A stretch of 64,000 nt of DNA. It comes from Comamonas antarctica. Its GTDB lineage: Bacteria; Pseudomonadota; Gammaproteobacteria; Burkholderiales; Burkholderiaceae_C. Of the stretch, positions 52,935 to 61,355 are shown piece by piece. Each line of letters begins with the position of its first letter. Position 1 is the first letter of the stretch. The stretch is from positions 882,001 through 946,000 of the forward strand of contig NZ_CP054840.1 in NCBI RefSeq assembly GCF_013363755.1, in the 5' to 3' direction. The notes under the pieces are model-generated. The model worked only from the letters and a program-made list of their open reading frames with translations. It made no database searches and was not told the origin of the DNA. Position numbers and translations under genes: made by a program.

Positions 52935-52946
52935 GTGAAATTTCAG
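52935..52946. promoter_or_regulatory. candidate GntR operator, copy 1 (GTGAAATTTCAG)
   Basis: Eleven of twelve bases match the perfect palindrome found at 53011-53022, 76 bases away, and both lie between the divergent TRAP operon and the GntR regulator. A further half site, GTGAAACTTT, follows directly at 52946-52955. Confidence 0.6.
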
Positions 52947-53010
52947 TGAAACTTTAATGCGCCAAGCGAGGGCGATACCCCAGGGATTTCCCTTGCTTAT
53001 TGAAAATAAA

Positions 53011-53022
53011 GTGAAATTTCAC
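53011..53022. promoter_or_regulatory. candidate GntR operator, copy 2 (GTGAAATTTCAC)
   Basis: A perfect 12-base palindrome in the intergenic region, 87 bases before the GntR start and 146 before the TRAP start. With copy 1 it suggests control of both directions by the adjacent FCD-type regulator. Confidence 0.65.
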
Positions 53023-53097
53023 AAGCTTGTGGCTACCATGATGCGAAAACCGTGCCAAGGCAGCTGCCGTTGCCGATGAAATAGAAAGAAAAAAGTT

Positions 53098-53781
53098 GTG
53101 GAGACTGTTGTGAAGCCGCGCCATGCCGCGAGCCAGGAGCAGGCGGGAATCTCGCAGAACGAGCAGGCCTATGTGCTGCTGCATGGCTTGCTGACGACGC
53201 TGGCCTACAAGCCGGGCGAGTACCTCAACATCGCCAGCCTGATGGAAGACCTGGCGATGGGCCGCACCCCCATCAACCATGCGCTGCACCGGCTGAGCAA
53301 CGAGGGCCTGGTGCAGATCATTCCACGCAAGGGCGTGGTGGTTTCGCCGCTGTCCATCGATGACGCGCTGCACATGATCGATGTGCGCCTGGCCAATGAA
53401 ACCCTGTGCGCGCGGCTTGCCGCCCAGCACATCACGGCCGAGGAGTTGGCGCAGCTGCGCGGCGTGGCGGCGGCGTTCGACGCGGCCGTGGCGCAGCGCA
53501 AGGTAGCTGAGATGATGCGGCTCGACCGCACCTTCCACGAGCTGATTGCGAGTGCCTCGCGCAATCCGGTGCTGATGGACGTTCTGCGCGTGCTGCATGG
53601 CAAGTCGCAGCGTTTCTGGGCGATCTCGCTGTCGTCGCATGGCCATGTATTCGAAGTGCAGGACGAGCATGTGCAGATCCTCGACGCGCTGGCCGCCGGC
53701 AACGCCGACGCGGCCGAGCAATGCGTCAAGGCACATGTGCTGTCGTTCCGCGCCTCGCTGCTGAGCCGCGACCGCGGCTAG
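53098..53781 (+). CDS. GntR-family transcriptional regulator with FCD domain
   Basis: A 227-residue regulator. The N-terminal winged helix (about residues 20-85) shows PGEYLNIASLMEDLAMGRTPINHALHRLSNEGLVQIIPRKGVVV, the GntR pattern. The all-helical FCD effector domain follows with its metal-ligand residues (Asp in DRTFHELI, His in DEHVQIL and VKAHVL). FCD regulators usually respond to organic acids. It is divergent from the TRAP operon and likely controls it. The start is GTG 53098, with GTG 53110 as an alternative; both lack a strong ribosome site. Confidence 0.88.
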   Translation: METVVKPRHAASQEQAGISQNEQAYVLLHGLLTTLAYKPGEYLNIASLMEDLAMGRTPINHALHRLSNEGLVQIIPRKGVVVSPLSIDDALHMIDVRLANETLCARLAAQHITAEELAQLRGVAAAFDAAVAQRKVAEMMRLDRTFHELIASASRNPVLMDVLRVLHGKSQRFWAISLSSHGHVFEVQDEHVQILDALAAGNADAAEQCVKAHVLSFRASLLSRDRG

Positions 53782-53834
53782 CTGCGGGCGGCCAGCTGCG
53801 GGCGGCCAGCCGCGGGTGGTTAGCCGCGGTCGCC
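53780..53834. repeat. 14-bp tandem repeat, about 4 copies, between convergent genes
   Basis: AGCTGCGGGCGGCC occurs twice exactly, then twice in degraded form (AGCCGCGGGTGGTT, AGCCGCGGTCGCC). It starts at the gntR stop and runs into the lysR 3' end, so it extends both genes' ends by slippage-type duplication (inference). Confidence 0.75.
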
Positions 53835-54716
53835 GCCGGCCTGGTTGGCGAGCCACTGCGCAAACCGGTCCCTGGCCGCAAAGTCCGGCGTGTCGCGCTT
53901 GCTGCAGATGAAGTAGCCGCGGCCGCACGACACGTCGATATCGAAGGGCATCACCAGTTCGCCCAGCAGCAGTTCGCGCTCGACCAGGCAGCCGGGCACC
54001 ACGGCCACGCCCATGCCGGCCTTGGCGGCGACGATCAGGTGCATCGTCAGATCGAACCCTGCGGCCAGGCGCGGCGTGCAGGGCGCGCCGGCCTTGGCGA
54101 ACCAGCGCTGCCAGTTGTCGGGGAAATTGGTGTGGTGCAGCAGCGTCGCGGCCTGCAGGTCGGCGGGCCGGCGAAAGCCGCGGCTCAGGCGCGGCGTGCA
54201 TACCGGCACCAGTTCCTCGCCCAGCAGGTAGCGCGTCTGGATATGGTCGGGCCAGCGCCGGCGCGGCCTCTTGACCTCGATCCACAGATCGACATCGTCG
54301 CGCGTGAAATCCTCGTCGTGCTTGAACTGGCGCAGTTCGACATTGATCTCGGGATGGCGCTCGTTGAAGGCCGGCAGGCGTGGCATCAGCCACTGGATGC
54401 CCAGCGTGGGAATCACGCTCAGCCGCACGCGCTGCGGCTGCGCCTCGCGGCCCAGGGTTTCGGCCGCGGCCTCGAGCGCGAGCACATGGCGCTCGGTCAG
54501 CTTGCGCAGCTGCACGCCGCGCGGCGTGAGCGCGACGCCCGAGGGCAGACGCTCGAACAGCCGCCCGCCCGCGAGATGCTCCTCGAGGCGCTGCACGGCG
54601 CGGCTCACGGCGGCCTGGGTCACGCACAGTTCCTCGGCCGCGCGGCGAAAGCCCCCATGGCGGCAGACGGCGAGAAACGCATGCAATTCAACCAGCGACG
54701 GAGAGTGGATCTTCAT
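53820..54716 (-). CDS. LysR-family transcriptional regulator
   Basis: A 298-residue LysR-type regulator of the GcvA-like subgroup. The helix-turn-helix (about residues 10-60) reads FLAVCRHGGFRRAAEELCVTQAAVSRAVQRLEE, and an effector-binding domain with a periplasmic-binding-protein fold follows. It is divergent from a Bug binding protein and amidohydrolase operon, 98 bases apart, and probably regulates it (inference). Its 3' end carries the 14-bp repeat. Confidence 0.92.
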   Translation of the reverse strand: MKIHSPSLVELHAFLAVCRHGGFRRAAEELCVTQAAVSRAVQRLEEHLAGGRLFERLPSGVALTPRGVQLRKLTERHVLALEAAAETLGREAQPQRVRLSVIPTLGIQWLMPRLPAFNERHPEINVELRQFKHDEDFTRDDVDLWIEVKRPRRRWPDHIQTRYLLGEELVPVCTPRLSRGFRRPADLQAATLLHHTNFPDNWQRWFAKAGAPCTPRLAAGFDLTMHLIVAAKAGMGVAVVPGCLVERELLLGELVMPFDIDVSCGRGYFICSKRDTPDFAARDRFAQWLANQAGGDRG

Positions 54717-54746
54717 GGTGGGGCGATTACATCATGTCATCACCCG

Positions 54747-54760
54747 CGACGAAAGTGTCG
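54747..54760. promoter_or_regulatory. inverted repeat CGAC-N6-GTCG in the lysR/Bug intergenic region
   Basis: A short dyad within the 98-base divergent promoter, a plausible LysR contact, though the classical T-N11-A form is not clear. Evidence is positional only. Confidence 0.3.
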
Positions 54761-54814
54761 TTTGCCGGCGCCTGGGCGCGTTCGTAATATCGCGTCAATT
54801 TCATCGAGGCCAAC

Positions 54815-55798
54815 ATGCACTTCAACAGACGCGAATTCGTAAGCCTGGCCGCGGCCGGGACCCTGGCGCCGCTGGCGGCGGCGAATGCCCAGGCCGCATA
54901 CCCCGCCAAGCCGATCACGCTGGTCGTGCCGTTCACGCCCGGCGGCTCGGTCGACAATTCGGGCCGGCTGATGGCCGACCGCCTGAGCCGCGAGCTCGGT
55001 GTGCCGGTCGTGGTCGACAACAAGGGCGGCGCCGGCGGGGCGATGGGCTCGGTCTACGTCGCCAAGGCGCGGCCCGATGGCTACACGCTGATCGTCACCT
55101 CGCAAAGCACGCATGTGGTGAATCCCGCCGTGAACCCCAACCTGCCGTACGACGCCGTCAAGGACTTCGCGCCGATCACGCTGATCGACCGCCTGGCCAA
55201 CGTGCTGCTGGTCAACGCCGATCTGCCGGTGCGCTCGTTCGCCGAACTCGTCAAATATGCCCAGGCCAACCCGGGCAAGCTGAACTATGCGAGCGCCGGC
55301 ACCGGCTCGGTCTCGCATCTGAGCATGGAGCTGATGAAGACCCAGGCCAAGCTGCCGATGACGCACATTCCATACCGCGGCGCGGGCGTGGCGGTGACCG
55401 ACCTGATCGCGGGCCAGGTGCAGCTGACCTGGAACAACCTGTCGTCGAACCTGGGCAACATCCGCAACGGCAAGCTGCGCGCGCTGGCCGTGGCCGCGCC
55501 GCAGCGCGTCTCGCAGCTGCCTGACGTGCCGACCTTCGCCGAACTGAACCTGCCCGACCTGAACCTGACTTCGTGGACCGGCCTGGCCGCGCCCGCGGGC
55601 ACGCCCACGCCCATCATCGAGCGCCTGTACCAGGCCACGCGCAAGGTGCTGCAGGATCCGGCCACGCGCGCCACCTGGGTGGAGAAGGGCATGATGGTGC
55701 CGGAGGAGGTGACGCCGCAGGCCTACCGCGCGGAAATCGCCGAGCGCATCAGGTTCTACCAACGCATCGCCAAGGCCAACCACATCGTCCTCGAATGA
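54815..55798 (+). CDS. Bug/TctC-family periplasmic substrate-binding protein
   Basis: A 327-residue binding protein with a twin-Arg-like N-terminus (MHFNRREFVSLAAAG), which may route it through Tat or Sec. The family markers PITLVVPFTPGGSVD, VVDNKGGAGGAMG and HIPYRGAGVAVTDLIAG are present. No TctAB genes are adjacent. It overlaps the M20 hydrolase by four bases, so the imported solute is probably an N-acylated or amide compound cleaved by that enzyme (inference). It is divergent from the LysR regulator. Confidence 0.93.
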   Translation: MHFNRREFVSLAAAGTLAPLAAANAQAAYPAKPITLVVPFTPGGSVDNSGRLMADRLSRELGVPVVVDNKGGAGGAMGSVYVAKARPDGYTLIVTSQSTHVVNPAVNPNLPYDAVKDFAPITLIDRLANVLLVNADLPVRSFAELVKYAQANPGKLNYASAGTGSVSHLSMELMKTQAKLPMTHIPYRGAGVAVTDLIAGQVQLTWNNLSSNLGNIRNGKLRALAVAAPQRVSQLPDVPTFAELNLPDLNLTSWTGLAAPAGTPTPIIERLYQATRKVLQDPATRATWVEKGMMVPEEVTPQAYRAEIAERIRFYQRIAKANHIVLE

Positions 55799-56994
55799 CA
55801 GACACCCTTGCACGCCCGGCCGCCTATACGCGCATCGACCAGCTGCTGCCGTACGAGCAGGAGCTCGTCGCCATCCGCCGCCACCTGCACCAGCACCCCG
55901 AACTGGCATTTGCCGAGCACGGCACCTCGGACTTCATTGCCGGCAAGCTGCAGGAGTGGGGCTATGAAGTCACGCGCGGCATCGGCGGCACGGGCCTGGT
56001 CGGCACGCTGCGCGTGGGCGAGGGCGTTCGGCGCCTGGGCATCCGCGCCGACATGGATGCGCTGCCCATCCAGGAGGCCACCGGCGCCGAACACGCGAGC
56101 TGCGTGCCCGGGCGCATGCATGCCTGCGGCCATGACGGCCACATGACCATGCTGCTGGGCGCGGCCCGGTACCTGGCGCGGCACCGGCGCATCAAAGGCA
56201 CGCTGCACCTGATCTTCCAGCCGGCCGAGGAGCGCGGCTTCGACAGCGGCGGCAAGGCCATGGTCGAGGACGGCCTGTTCGAGCGCTTTCCCTGCGACGC
56301 GGTCTATGCGATGCACAACCACCCGGGCGTGCCGCAAGGCCGCTTCATGCTGCGCAGCGGCGCGTTCATGGCCGCGGGCGACCGGGTGTTCGTGCAGATC
56401 ATCGGCGTGGGCGGCCATGCGGCGCGGCCGCACCTGGCCGTGGACCCGCTGGTCGCTGCCGCGGCCATCGTCACGGCGCTGCAGACCGTGGTTGCGCGCA
56501 ATGCCGATCCGTCCGAACCGGCGGTGGTGACCGTGGGCCGGCTGCGTGCCGGCGATGCGCTGAATGTGATTCCAGACCATGCCGAGATCGGCATCAGCGT
56601 GCGTTCCTTCTCGCCTGCGATGCGCGCGCTGCTCAAGCAGCGCATCTGCGCGCTGATCGAGGGCGTGGCCCAAGGCCATGGCTGCCGCGCGGAAATCGAC
56701 TATGTCGAGGGCTACCCGGTGGTCGTGAACGACGCCGAAGCCGTGCAGCTGGCGGCCGAGGTGGCCACCGACCTGGTGGGCGCCGATGCGGTCGACCACG
56801 ATTTCCCGCCGCTGATGGGCAGCGAGGACTTTGCCTACATGCTGCAGCGTTGTCCCGGCGCGCTGGTGCGCATCGGCAACGGCCCGGCCGAAGGCGGGCG
56901 TGGCCTGCACAACCCGAAGTACGACTTCAACGACGCCAATCTGCCTTACGGTGCGGCGTTCTGGAGCCAGCTGGCGGAGCGCTTCCTGAACTAA
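55795..56994 (+). CDS. M20-family amidohydrolase (hippurate/N-acyl-amino-acid type)
   Basis: A 399-residue metal-dependent hydrolase of peptidase family M20D. The metal-binding motif HACGHDGH (His109 to His116) and catalytic Glu145-Glu146 in QPAEE are intact, followed by a dimerisation domain with GVGGHAARPH. It hydrolyses N-acyl or N-carbamoyl amino acids, hippurate or similar amides. The start ATG 55795 overlaps the Bug stop. The nearby dispersed repeat follows its 3' end. Confidence 0.92.
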   Translation: MTDTLARPAAYTRIDQLLPYEQELVAIRRHLHQHPELAFAEHGTSDFIAGKLQEWGYEVTRGIGGTGLVGTLRVGEGVRRLGIRADMDALPIQEATGAEHASCVPGRMHACGHDGHMTMLLGAARYLARHRRIKGTLHLIFQPAEERGFDSGGKAMVEDGLFERFPCDAVYAMHNHPGVPQGRFMLRSGAFMAAGDRVFVQIIGVGGHAARPHLAVDPLVAAAAIVTALQTVVARNADPSEPAVVTVGRLRAGDALNVIPDHAEIGISVRSFSPAMRALLKQRICALIEGVAQGHGCRAEIDYVEGYPVVVNDAEAVQLAAEVATDLVGADAVDHDFPPLMGSEDFAYMLQRCPGALVRIGNGPAEGGRGLHNPKYDFNDANLPYGAAFWSQLAERFLN

Positions 56995-57051
56995 GGCATG
57001 GCGGGCATTTGCATGTCGACAGGCGCAGGGGCGACAGCCTTTGATGAGGGG

Positions 57052-57095
57052 ACACCCTTCGACAGGCTCAGGGGGCCCGCCTAGGGGTGAGCGGG
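57052..57095. repeat. dispersed intergenic repeat element, copy B
   Basis: ACACCCTTCGACAGGCTCAG is followed by a GGGGCCCGCCTAGGGGTGA stretch. It matches the reverse complement of the element at 19911-20007 except for 14 bases missing here and one substitution. It lies between the M20 gene and the Fur box. Confidence 0.7.
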
Positions 57096-57137
57096 GCGGG
57101 GTGAGGGCGTGGGTTGCGGATTTGTGCCTGAATCCAT

Positions 57138-57156
57138 TAGAATGCGATTCATTCTC
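57138..57156. promoter_or_regulatory. candidate Fur box
   Basis: TAGAATGCGATTCATTCTC agrees with the 19-base Fur consensus at 13 of 19 positions. It lies 25 bases before a FecI-type sigma gene, where Fur repression is expected. Confidence 0.7.
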
Positions 57157-57180
57157 ATTTGATGCTGCGATTTCGTACCG

Positions 57181-57693
57181 ATGCCTGCCCCGGATCTCCC
57201 TCTTGCCGATGACCTGTCCGGGCTCTATGTCGCGCACAACACATGGCTTCAGGGCTGGCTGCGCCGGCGCATCGGCGACACGTTTGCGGCCGCCGATCTG
57301 GCGCAGGACACGTTTCTCAGCCTGCTGGATGGCAAGACCGCGGCCGCGCAGATCCGCGAGCCGCGGCCTTTCCTGGCGACGGTCGCCAACCGGCTGCTCG
57401 CGCACCGCCACCGCCGGCAACTGCTGGAAACGGCCTATCTGCAAGCACTGGCCTGCCTGCCCGAGGAGCTTGTCCCATCGCCCGAGACGCGGCTCATCGC
57501 GGTCCAGAGCCTGCAGGAGATCGACCGCGTGCTCGATGGGCTGCCTGGCAAGGTGCGCGAAGCCTTCCTGTTGGCGCACCTGGCGGAGCTGAGCTATGCC
57601 CAGATCGCCACGCGGCTGGGCGTCTCGGCCAGTTCGGTCAAGCAATACCTGGCCCGGGCCCACCGCGAATGCCTGTTCGCCCTGGCTTTCTGA
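57181..57693 (+). CDS. ECF sigma factor, FecI type
   Basis: A 170-residue extracytoplasmic-function sigma factor. Region 2 (about residues 15-80) includes DTFAAADLAQDTFLSLL, and region 4 (about 110-165) includes LSYAQIATRLGVSASSVKQYLARAH. Only regions 2 and 4 are present, as expected for FecI-like factors. It is followed by fecR and a TonB-dependent receptor with a signalling domain, so it likely drives that receptor's transcription when the cognate ferric siderophore binds. A Fur box precedes it. It begins the operon, with a five-base gap to fecR. Confidence 0.93.
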   Translation: MPAPDLPLADDLSGLYVAHNTWLQGWLRRRIGDTFAAADLAQDTFLSLLDGKTAAAQIREPRPFLATVANRLLAHRHRRQLLETAYLQALACLPEELVPSPETRLIAVQSLQEIDRVLDGLPGKVREAFLLAHLAELSYAQIATRLGVSASSVKQYLARAHRECLFALAF

Positions 57694-57697
57694 CGCC

Positions 57698-58723
57698 ATG
57701 GCGATGCGCAGCGACACATTGATCCTGCCCGGCGGGCGGGTGATCAGCCGGGGCACGGCCGATGCGGCCGCGGACTGGCTCACGCTGCTGATGTCCGGCG
57801 AGGCCGGCGAGGCGCAGCACAGTCAGTGGCGCCAGTGGCGCCAGGCGCATGCCGACCACGAAGCGGCCTGGCAGCACATCGAGTCCGTCACGGGCCGCAT
57901 GAAGGCGCTGGCTCCCGGGCCGGCCTACACGGCGCTGTCGTCCCATGGCGCCAGCGGCGGGCCCCCGTCTGCGGCGCGCCGGCGCGCCAAACGGGCGCTG
58001 CTGTGGGGCGGACTGGCAGCCGGCACCGGGCTTGTGGCTTCACGCACCGCGCCCTGGCAAGCCAGCATGGCAGATTGCCGCAGCGCCACCGGTGAGCAGC
58101 GCAGCTTTGCATTGGCGGACGGCACCCAGCTGATGCTCAATACCGGCAGTGCCGTGAATCTGCGATTCAACGCCGCCGAGCGCCGCATCCTGCTGGTGGC
58201 GGGCGAGATCATGGTGGCGACGCGCCATGGGCCCGGCCAGGCCGCTGATCCCAGACCGCTGTGGGTCGAAACCGCCGAAGGCAGCATACGCCCGCTGGGC
58301 ACGCGCTTCACCGTGCGCCAGCACTCCGGACACACCGATGTCGCGGTGCTGGAAAGCGCGGTGGAGATCTCCGCCAGGGGCGCCTTCGGCAGCCCGCGCG
58401 TGCTGCAGGCCGGCGAGCAGACGCGGTTCACGCGCGAGGCGGTCGAGCCTCCAGGGCCAGCCGATGAGCAGGCGCACGCCTGGACCCGGGGCCAGTTGCT
58501 GGCGGATGAGCAGCGCCTCGGCGACTTCCTGGCCGAGCTTGCGCGCTACCGGCCGGGCCTGCTGCGCGCCGATCCGCAGATCGCAGGCCTGCGCCTGTCG
58601 GGCGTGTTTCCCCTGGCGGACACCGACCGCATCCTGGCCACGCTGCCCAGCGTGCTGCCGGTGCGCGTGCAGTGGCGCACCCGTTACTGGGCGACGGTGT
58701 TGCCTGCGGACAAAGGCCGCTGA
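57698..58723 (+). CDS. FecR-type anti-sigma/sigma regulator
   Basis: A 341-residue inner-membrane regulator. The N-terminal DUF4880 region contains AADWLTLLMSGEA, followed by a transmembrane helix (LLWGGLAAGTGLVA, about residues 100-115). The periplasmic FecR domain (ADGTQLMLNTGSAVNLRF, TPLGTRFTVRQ-like segment) and a DUF4974-like C-terminus complete the family layout. The cytoplasmic tail binds the FecI-type factor, and the periplasmic part contacts the receptor STN domain. ATG 57698 is preferred; ATG 57704 is a close alternative. Confidence 0.93.
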   Translation: MAMRSDTLILPGGRVISRGTADAAADWLTLLMSGEAGEAQHSQWRQWRQAHADHEAAWQHIESVTGRMKALAPGPAYTALSSHGASGGPPSAARRRAKRALLWGGLAAGTGLVASRTAPWQASMADCRSATGEQRSFALADGTQLMLNTGSAVNLRFNAAERRILLVAGEIMVATRHGPGQAADPRPLWVETAEGSIRPLGTRFTVRQHSGHTDVAVLESAVEISARGAFGSPRVLQAGEQTRFTREAVEPPGPADEQAHAWTRGQLLADEQRLGDFLAELARYRPGLLRADPQIAGLRLSGVFPLADTDRILATLPSVLPVRVQWRTRYWATVLPADKGR

Positions 58724-58818
58724 AGTATTTTTTGCGCATCGGCTGCCCGATGCGCATTCTCGCGGCACCTACCTCATGAGGGAGCGCAGTTTCCGCAGCC
58801 CCCATCCAGAGGAACAAC

Positions 58819-61344
58819 ATGTCGAATTTGCAATGCGTGCGCCGTGCGCATCCATCTCCCGTCGCGCTCGCCGTCCTGGCACTGGCCCTGGGCTTCACCG
58901 CCGGTGCGCCGACTTCCGCAAGGGCGCAGGGCGCTGCGCAGGCACCCGGCACCGCCGTCGCCGAGTTCCACATTCCCGCCGGGCCCCTGGCCCCGGCATT
59001 GCGCCAGCTGGCCAGCACGGCCAACATCATGCTGACCTTCACGGCAGAGCAGATCGACGACAAGCGCACGGCCGGCGTGGACGGCCGTCACCCGGTGGCT
59101 GGCGCCTTCGGCGTGTTGCTCACCGGAACCGGCCTTAGGGCGGTGCAATTGGACAACGGCGCCTTCGTGCTGCGCGCCGACAGCCGCCCCGCGGCCCCGG
59201 CCGCCACAACCCCGGCAGCCACGCTGCCCCTGGTCACGGTGACCGGCGCGACGGCTGCCAGCGCGACCACCGAAGGCACGCATTCGTACACCACCGGCAG
59301 CATGAGCACGGCGACGCGGCTCGACCTGTCCCTGCGCGATACGCCCCAGGCCGTCACCGTCATCACCCGCGAGCGCATCGAGGACCAGGGCCTGGCCAGC
59401 GTGAACGACGTGGTGCAGACCGCGCCCGGCCTCACCTTCCGGCGTTTCGGCCCGGAGCGCGCCTCCTTCTTCGCGCGCGGGATGTACGTGGACAACATCA
59501 TGTATGACGGCCTGCCCGTGAGCCTGGACAGCTCCAACCTGTCGCAGGACCTGCTGGCCACCGACATGGCCATCTACGACCGCGTGGAGATCGTGCGCGG
59601 CGCCACCGGCCTGGCGCAGGGCGCGGGCAATCCGTCGGCCGCCATCAACCTGGTGCGCAAGCGCCCGACCAAGGAGCGGCAGGTGTCCGCGGGCATGAGC
59701 GCCGGCAGCTGGGACCGTTACCGCGCGGAACTCGATGTCTCCAGTCCGCTGTCGGAAGACGGCAGCCTGCGCGGCCGTGCGGTGCTTGCCACCCAGGACT
59801 ACGGCAGCTACAAGCGCGGCGAAAGCAGCAGCGGCCAGACGTTCTACGGGATCGTGGAGAAGGATCTGGCGCCTGCCACCACGCTCACGCTGAGTGCGCT
59901 GCACCAGGAGAGCCGGCTGCACGGCAACGGCTTCACCGGGCTGCCCGTGGCCCGCGACGGCAGCGACCTGGGACTGCCCCGGTCCACGTCCTACGCCTAT
60001 GACTGGGAGTATTGGAACAAGACCACCGACTCCGCCTTCGTCGGGCTGGACCACCGGCTGGACAACGGCTGGCGCATGCACCTCTCGGCCTATTACGCGC
60101 AGGCCGACGTCGACATGGAGGGCCACTACCTCAACTACGGCTACGCCACCGGCAACTACAGCCAGCTGGGCGCGCGCAATGCCCACCAGGAAAAGCAAAG
60201 CAGCGTCAACCTGTATGCCAATGGCCCGTTCGAGCTGCTGGGCCGCAAGCACGAGCTGGTGCTGGGCGCGAGCTACCGCAACGTCGATTTCGACGGCAAC
60301 AGCCGCCAGGGCCTGGTGCTGAGCAGCAAGCTCAACCTGTACGACTTCAATCCCGCCGCCGTGGCGGACCCCAGCATCCCGCTGCGCGACTGGGTGGACG
60401 CGAAGATCACCCAGCAAAGCCTGTACGCCACGACGCGGCTGAATGTGGCCGACCGGCTCAAGCTGATCCTCGGCGGGCGGCTGGACTGGTACGACTACAA
60501 CGACACCGTCAACACCTACCCGAACTTCAACGCCAACACGCCGTCCGTGAGCGCGCACAACCGCTACAGCGTCAACAACCACCTGACGAAGTACGCCGGA
60601 CTGGTCTACGACCTGAACGACCAGCACGCCGTCTACGCCAGCTATACCGATATCTTCAAGCCGCAGAACTACCGCGATGCGAACGACCGGCTGCTCGATC
60701 CGGTGGAGGGGCACAACTGGGAAGTCGGTCTCAAGGGCGAGTACTTCGACGGCACGCTCAATGCCTCGGCCGCCGTGTTCCGCATGGACCAGAAGAACCG
60801 TGCCTTCCGCAGCACCGACCAGACCCAGTGCGCGAACTATCCCACCGTGACCTGCTATACCGCCGCCGGCGAGGTGCGCAGCCAAGGCGTGGAGTTCGAG
60901 CTGCAGGGCGCCATCACACCGAACTGGCAGGTGGGCGCGGGCTACACGGTGGCCATCGCGCGCTTCCGCCAGGATGCGACCGCCAGCAATGTGGGCGCGC
61001 TGTTCGACACCGACACGCCGCGCCACCTGTTCAAGCTGTCGACCATGTACCGCCTGTCCGGCGACTGGCAGCGCTGGCGCATCGGCGGCTCGGTGTACCG
61101 CCAGGACTTCATCTACAACCAGGGCACCGGCAGCGGCGTTCCCTTCGACATCACGCAGGGCGCCTACGCCCTGGCCGACCTGGTGCTGGGCTGGCAGGCC
61201 ACGCCGCAGCTCGACGTGCGCCTCAACGTCAACAACCTGTTCGACAGGAAGTACTACAACGCCTTGTCCGGCACCGTGGGCTTTCCCAGCAACGTCTATG
61301 GCGAGCCGCGCAATGTGATGCTGTCGGCGCGCTACCGGTTCTGA
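58819..61344 (+). CDS. TonB-dependent siderophore receptor with N-terminal STN signalling domain
   Basis: An 841-residue outer-membrane receptor. A signal peptide (to about residue 36, TSARAQ) is followed by the STN domain (about 46-105) that talks to FecR, a TonB box near the start of the plug, the plug domain (DTPQAVTVITRERIEDQGL...), and a 22-strand barrel ending in ARYRF. The plug motif NDVVQTAPGLTF and GATGLAQGAGNPSAAINLVRKRP match siderophore receptors such as FhuE and FpvA. It imports an Fe(III)-siderophore with TonB energy and signals through the fecIR pair upstream. The siderophore itself is unknown. Confidence 0.95.
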   Translation: MSNLQCVRRAHPSPVALAVLALALGFTAGAPTSARAQGAAQAPGTAVAEFHIPAGPLAPALRQLASTANIMLTFTAEQIDDKRTAGVDGRHPVAGAFGVLLTGTGLRAVQLDNGAFVLRADSRPAAPAATTPAATLPLVTVTGATAASATTEGTHSYTTGSMSTATRLDLSLRDTPQAVTVITRERIEDQGLASVNDVVQTAPGLTFRRFGPERASFFARGMYVDNIMYDGLPVSLDSSNLSQDLLATDMAIYDRVEIVRGATGLAQGAGNPSAAINLVRKRPTKERQVSAGMSAGSWDRYRAELDVSSPLSEDGSLRGRAVLATQDYGSYKRGESSSGQTFYGIVEKDLAPATTLTLSALHQESRLHGNGFTGLPVARDGSDLGLPRSTSYAYDWEYWNKTTDSAFVGLDHRLDNGWRMHLSAYYAQADVDMEGHYLNYGYATGNYSQLGARNAHQEKQSSVNLYANGPFELLGRKHELVLGASYRNVDFDGNSRQGLVLSSKLNLYDFNPAAVADPSIPLRDWVDAKITQQSLYATTRLNVADRLKLILGGRLDWYDYNDTVNTYPNFNANTPSVSAHNRYSVNNHLTKYAGLVYDLNDQHAVYASYTDIFKPQNYRDANDRLLDPVEGHNWEVGLKGEYFDGTLNASAAVFRMDQKNRAFRSTDQTQCANYPTVTCYTAAGEVRSQGVEFELQGAITPNWQVGAGYTVAIARFRQDATASNVGALFDTDTPRHLFKLSTMYRLSGDWQRWRIGGSVYRQDFIYNQGTGSGVPFDITQGAYALADLVLGWQATPQLDVRLNVNNLFDRKYYNALSGTVGFPSNVYGEPRNVMLSARYRF

Positions 61345-61355
61345 GGCGCGGCGGC

